In this document: in pieces, positions 5,712 to 8,482 of the stretch
Position numbering within the stretch: position 1 is the first letter of the stretch
Layout of the letters: every line of letters starts with the position of its first letter
DNA from: Candidatus Hydrogenedentota bacterium
GTDB lineage: Bacteria; Hydrogenedentota; Hydrogenedentia; Hydrogenedentales; SLHB01
Length of the DNA stretch: 8,482 nucleotides
Direction: 5' to 3'
NCBI GenBank assembly: GCA_003557825.1
Contig: PWNM01000194.1
Span: forward strand, 1 to 8,482
Notes under the pieces: model-generated
The model's input: the letters and a program-made list of their open reading frames with translations, nothing else
What the model was told of the DNA's origin: nothing
Database searches by the model: none
Position numbers and translations under genes: made by a program

Positions 5712-8482
5712 ATGAAAATCTGTGTTTTTGTACTTGCGCTTGTCATTGCATTTTCAGGAGTTGCTGAAAATCCATTGACCAATGGCTCGTTTGAGCAAAT
5801 CGGTCCCGATGATGTTCCTGTGGATTGGGAATTTCTTGGACCTACCGTATCGGTCACCGACGACGCCCGTACGGGTTCCCATGCCGTACGTTTCGTTCGC
5901 GCTCCCGATACGCCCGAGCAGACCGAGATCGGCCTCAATCGGGCATGGCAACCCGAATCCGGTCAGGGGGGAGCCATGCTGTCCGAGACCTCGGGCGGAT
6001 TCGAGTTCTGGTACAAGGCACATCAGATTGATAGCGCCCAGGTCATCATCGGCGCCATCCCCATGACGGGCGAACCCTATGAGTCCGTAGAGGCCCAACG
6101 GTCTCTATTTACCATTCCGGAGTACTATGCCGATGGGGAATGGCGTAAGGGGGTTGTTCTTTACGATTATTCGGAAAACCCGGAAGTGGAGTACATCCAT
6201 TTCGCGGTTCGGGCCATGGGACGGGCCGCCGATGTGGTCGTTGATGATGTTCGATGGGTCGAAGAAGTGGGAGCTTTCCCGGAGTTTGGCACGTTATGGC
6301 TGGACGAAGAGCCCGAGGGAGGTTTTCTTTATACGCGATTGCGCAATATTGGCGGACAGATTGCCCATGCGCCCGAAGTAACAGTGTCCGGTCCGGATGG
6401 CGTATTGCTCACACCGGTGGATTTACCTCCGGATACCCTCCAGCCCAATGAATCTCGCCAGGTATCCTGGCGCGTTACGGGCGATCGCGCCGGGATAGGT
6501 GAATACCGGGTAGATACGACCTTTGAGGCGGGGCAGGCCCATGCGCTCCTTGCGGCCAAACCCGATCTGGTGCTCGAATCGTTTGGTCCCATCGAACCGT
6601 TTATTGTCACTGGCGAGCCGGTCGTTCTGGAATGCGTTGTTCGCAATGAGGGAAATGTTGTTGCGGAGCGGGTCACCGTACGCTTCGCTGTTGAGGGCGT
6701 ACCCGAGCTTCAGGAAGTAACAGAGAAGGTTCAACTAATGCCCGGCGAAAAGACCGTCTTTTCCATGAAGGGCGTCCCTCCGGATTCGTTGGAACCCGGA
6801 ACTATCTTCTTTCCAACCGCTGCGCTTCACGCCGCGAATGTGGACGAACACCATGAAGCTCGGTCGCAGCTCACGGTTGTTGATTCCGGACCTCATCCCG
6901 ACCGTGTGGAAGGTCCTGCAGCCGAGACGCTGGCCGAAGGCGTTCTACTCAAAAACGACCAGGTCGCTTTAGGCTTTCCGATAACTGCTGGACGACATAA
7001 TGTCGCCCGGCTTTGGACACATCGTAACAGGGAATGGGTTCCTGCAGGCTGGCTGCATCCGAGCCGCATTGTCTACCGCGATGCTTCAGGTAAGCGGGTC
7101 GAAAGGCCGATTGGGGTTAGACCCGACATGGTGGACATCGCAGACGAAGGCGATGCTTGGAGTGTTGTATTCAACTGGGAACATACCGATGACGATGATG
7201 TCCTATGGTCGGGGCAGTTCCGATTTCGTATGACCGACGATGCCCCGGTCATTGAGACGCACTACAAGGCATGGGCCGATACCAACCGGGAACTGCTGGC
7301 TTTCGACGGGCCCATGCTTCATGTGAGTCATCGGGATGAGGCGCTTTACCCCGGCCTCGAATGGCTTGTGGACGATGAGATATCGTCAAGCACTCTCGAC
7401 ATTGAAGAGGGCCATCCCCATCAAGTGCGTTATGTCGTCCATCCCCATCTAGTAACAATACCCGCCATTTCGATTGTCTCAGAACATGCCGGATCTATCG
7501 GGCTTGTGTGGGATGCGCGGCGAGAGTGGGCTCCGGAATACGACCGGGTCGCCTCGGTCTTTGGCTCTCCGGATCGGTGGGCCAATCAACGGTCCCATTT
7601 GTTGGGCTTGTTTACGCCGTCTGTGCCGGATTATGTCCCCGTGAACGAACGAGAAGCAGAGTCCTCGTTTTTGCTTGAGGCCAACACGGAGATATCTATT
7701 AGCGCCCGCATCTTGGCGGATGGCTCGAAGGTGGACCCGTTGGTCGCAATGGATGTCTATATCGCCACTCATGGCATACCCGAGCCTGAGCCACTGCCCC
7801 ACGGAGACTATCGAAGTGAACTGACATTCAGCATGCTGGGCTATCTGGAATCCTTGTGGGACGAAGAGACCGAGCAATGGTATGTAACCAAAGGCGGCCA
7901 TCCGCTCATGTCCTATCGGGATCGTCCGCGGGCTTTTGTAGCCGATCTCTTGTTGGGGGGCTTGTATGCCGAAGACTCGGATATACGAAATGCGTCGAAT
8001 GCCCGGGCGGAAAAGGTAAGTGAAGAGGAAGGCTGGGTTCCCCGTTATGATGTCATGAAATACGGCGAGCGGGTCGACCAGAATCTGCTAAGCGGTGTTC
8101 TTCTACCCGGAAGTCTGAGTGGTTGGGACGATGATGGCGGTCGACGATTTGATGCGCGTCGGGAAGGAACCGGCGTCTTTGAAGGCTACGATTACCGAAC
8201 GCTGGGCGAGCATGGCATGGAAGCAATCGGCCTAAATGCGGCTGCGGCCTACCAAGCGCTACGTTACGCTCGCATCGCCGGCGATTGGCCTGTTTATGAG
8301 ACCATGGTTCCAACCCTCGAGTATATGAAGCAGTTTCGCGTTCCCCGCGCGGCCCAGGTATGGGAAGTTCCGGTGCACACGCCCGATATCCTTGCGGCGG
8401 CTGACGCGGTAGACGCCTATCTCGAAGCCTACCGGTTCAGCGGTGAGGCGCGTTGGCTCGAGAACGCAGTGGAATGGGCACG
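5712..8482 (+). CDS. Large secreted multidomain protein, probable carbohydrate-active enzyme, partial (right edge)
   Basis: The frame stays open for 923 residues to the edge. AAAGGAG (5698-5704) lies 7 nt before the ATG. Residues 1-18 are a Sec signal peptide, likely cleaved after SGVA. Domains inferred from sequence: about 20-185, a jelly-roll of CBM4/9 style (NPLTNGSFEQ, TGSHAVRF, GGFEFWYK, VVVDDVRWVEE); about 188-283, an Ig-like domain (LRNIGGQIAHAPEVTVSGPDG, LQPNESRQVSWRV); about 284-390, a CARDB-type domain (PDLVLESFGP, VVLECVVRNEGNVVAERVTV, LMPGEKTVFSMKG); about 395-700, beta-rich and aromatic-rich, resembling a galactose-mutarotase-like supersandwich; 704 onward, alpha-helical with AAAAYQALRYARIAGDWPVYE and AVDAYLEAYRFSGEARWLENAVEWA, typical of six-hairpin/toroid glycosidases or lyases. 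The catalytic residues and family cannot be fixed because the end is missing. Action outside the cell on a polysaccharide is the best guess. An antisense reading of this region shows only short shadow frames. Confidence 0.85.
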   Translation, partial: MKICVFVLALVIAFSGVAENPLTNGSFEQIGPDDVPVDWEFLGPTVSVTDDARTGSHAVRFVRAPDTPEQTEIGLNRAWQPESGQGGAMLSETSGGFEFWYKAHQIDSAQVIIGAIPMTGEPYESVEAQRSLFTIPEYYADGEWRKGVVLYDYSENPEVEYIHFAVRAMGRAADVVVDDVRWVEEVGAFPEFGTLWLDEEPEGGFLYTRLRNIGGQIAHAPEVTVSGPDGVLLTPVDLPPDTLQPNESRQVSWRVTGDRAGIGEYRVDTTFEAGQAHALLAAKPDLVLESFGPIEPFIVTGEPVVLECVVRNEGNVVAERVTVRFAVEGVPELQEVTEKVQLMPGEKTVFSMKGVPPDSLEPGTIFFPTAALHAANVDEHHEARSQLTVVDSGPHPDRVEGPAAETLAEGVLLKNDQVALGFPITAGRHNVARLWTHRNREWVPAGWLHPSRIVYRDASGKRVERPIGVRPDMVDIADEGDAWSVVFNWEHTDDDDVLWSGQFRFRMTDDAPVIETHYKAWADTNRELLAFDGPMLHVSHRDEALYPGLEWLVDDEISSSTLDIEEGHPHQVRYVVHPHLVTIPAISIVSEHAGSIGLVWDARREWAPEYDRVASVFGSPDRWANQRSHLLGLFTPSVPDYVPVNEREAESSFLLEANTEISISARILADGSKVDPLVAMDVYIATHGIPEPEPLPHGDYRSELTFSMLGYLESLWDEETEQWYVTKGGHPLMSYRDRPRAFVADLLLGGLYAEDSDIRNASNARAEKVSEEEGWVPRYDVMKYGERVDQNLLSGVLLPGSLSGWDDDGGRRFDARREGTGVFEGYDYRTLGEHGMEAIGLNAAAAYQALRYARIAGDWPVYETMVPTLEYMKQFRVPRAAQVWEVPVHTPDILAAADAVDAYLEAYRFSGEARWLENAVEWA

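Noticed and set aside
5754..6098. Overlapping short frames on both strands within the large secreted protein gene
   Set aside because: The continuous 923-codon frame with signal peptide and ribosome binding site explains the region.

Overview
The window looks like ordinary chromosome of a Gram-negative bacterium. It encodes a lipoprotein signal, an envelope ABC system and a large secreted protein, and most genes have strong AGGAGG-type ribosome binding sites. The RsmE variant (KQCGR motif) and the large secreted CARDB-type protein would suit the PVC superphylum or a related uncultured lineage such as Hydrogenedentota. That placement is inference and cannot be settled here. I see no tRNA, rRNA, CRISPR array, transposase or phage gene.

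Layout. (1) Positions 1-1000, minus strand: a two-gene unit of a small SCP2-type lipid-binding protein followed by a lipoprotein alpha/beta hydrolase that runs off the left edge. (2) Positions 1001-1214: a divergent intergenic region with a candidate promoter on each strand and three related GGTTC-type boxes. (3) Positions 1215-4429, plus strand: a probable metal-handling operon. It holds a small membrane-anchored CxxC protein, a LolD/MacB-type ATPase, a MacB/FtsX-type permease with a loop of 21 histidines in 45 residues, and a membrane-anchored DUF3299-like protein with a CxxC motif and a Met/Pro/Gly-rich tail. The ATPase and permease overlap by 4 bp and the next gene follows 21 bp later. The set resembles the zinc-regulated Zrg-type ABC loci known from Vibrio, so zinc or another soft metal is the best guess. 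(4) Positions 4464-4504: a perfect 12-bp hairpin with seven T's that looks like the operon's intrinsic terminator but lies across the ribosome binding site and first codons of rsmE. (5) Positions 4481-5215: rsmE, the 16S rRNA m3U1498 methyltransferase. (6) Positions 5301-5606: a small two-helix membrane protein. (7) Position 5712 to the right edge: a secreted multidomain protein of more than 923 residues, with an N-terminal carbohydrate-binding-like domain, two Ig/CARDB-like domains, a probable beta-supersandwich and an alpha-helical toroid-like end, plausibly a carbohydrate-active enzyme.

The two most unusual points are the terminator hairpin embedded in the rsmE start, where the conserved RFFV codons supply the U-tract, and the His-rich MacB-type permease in an operon with two CxxC proteins but no recognisable periplasmic metal-binding protein.
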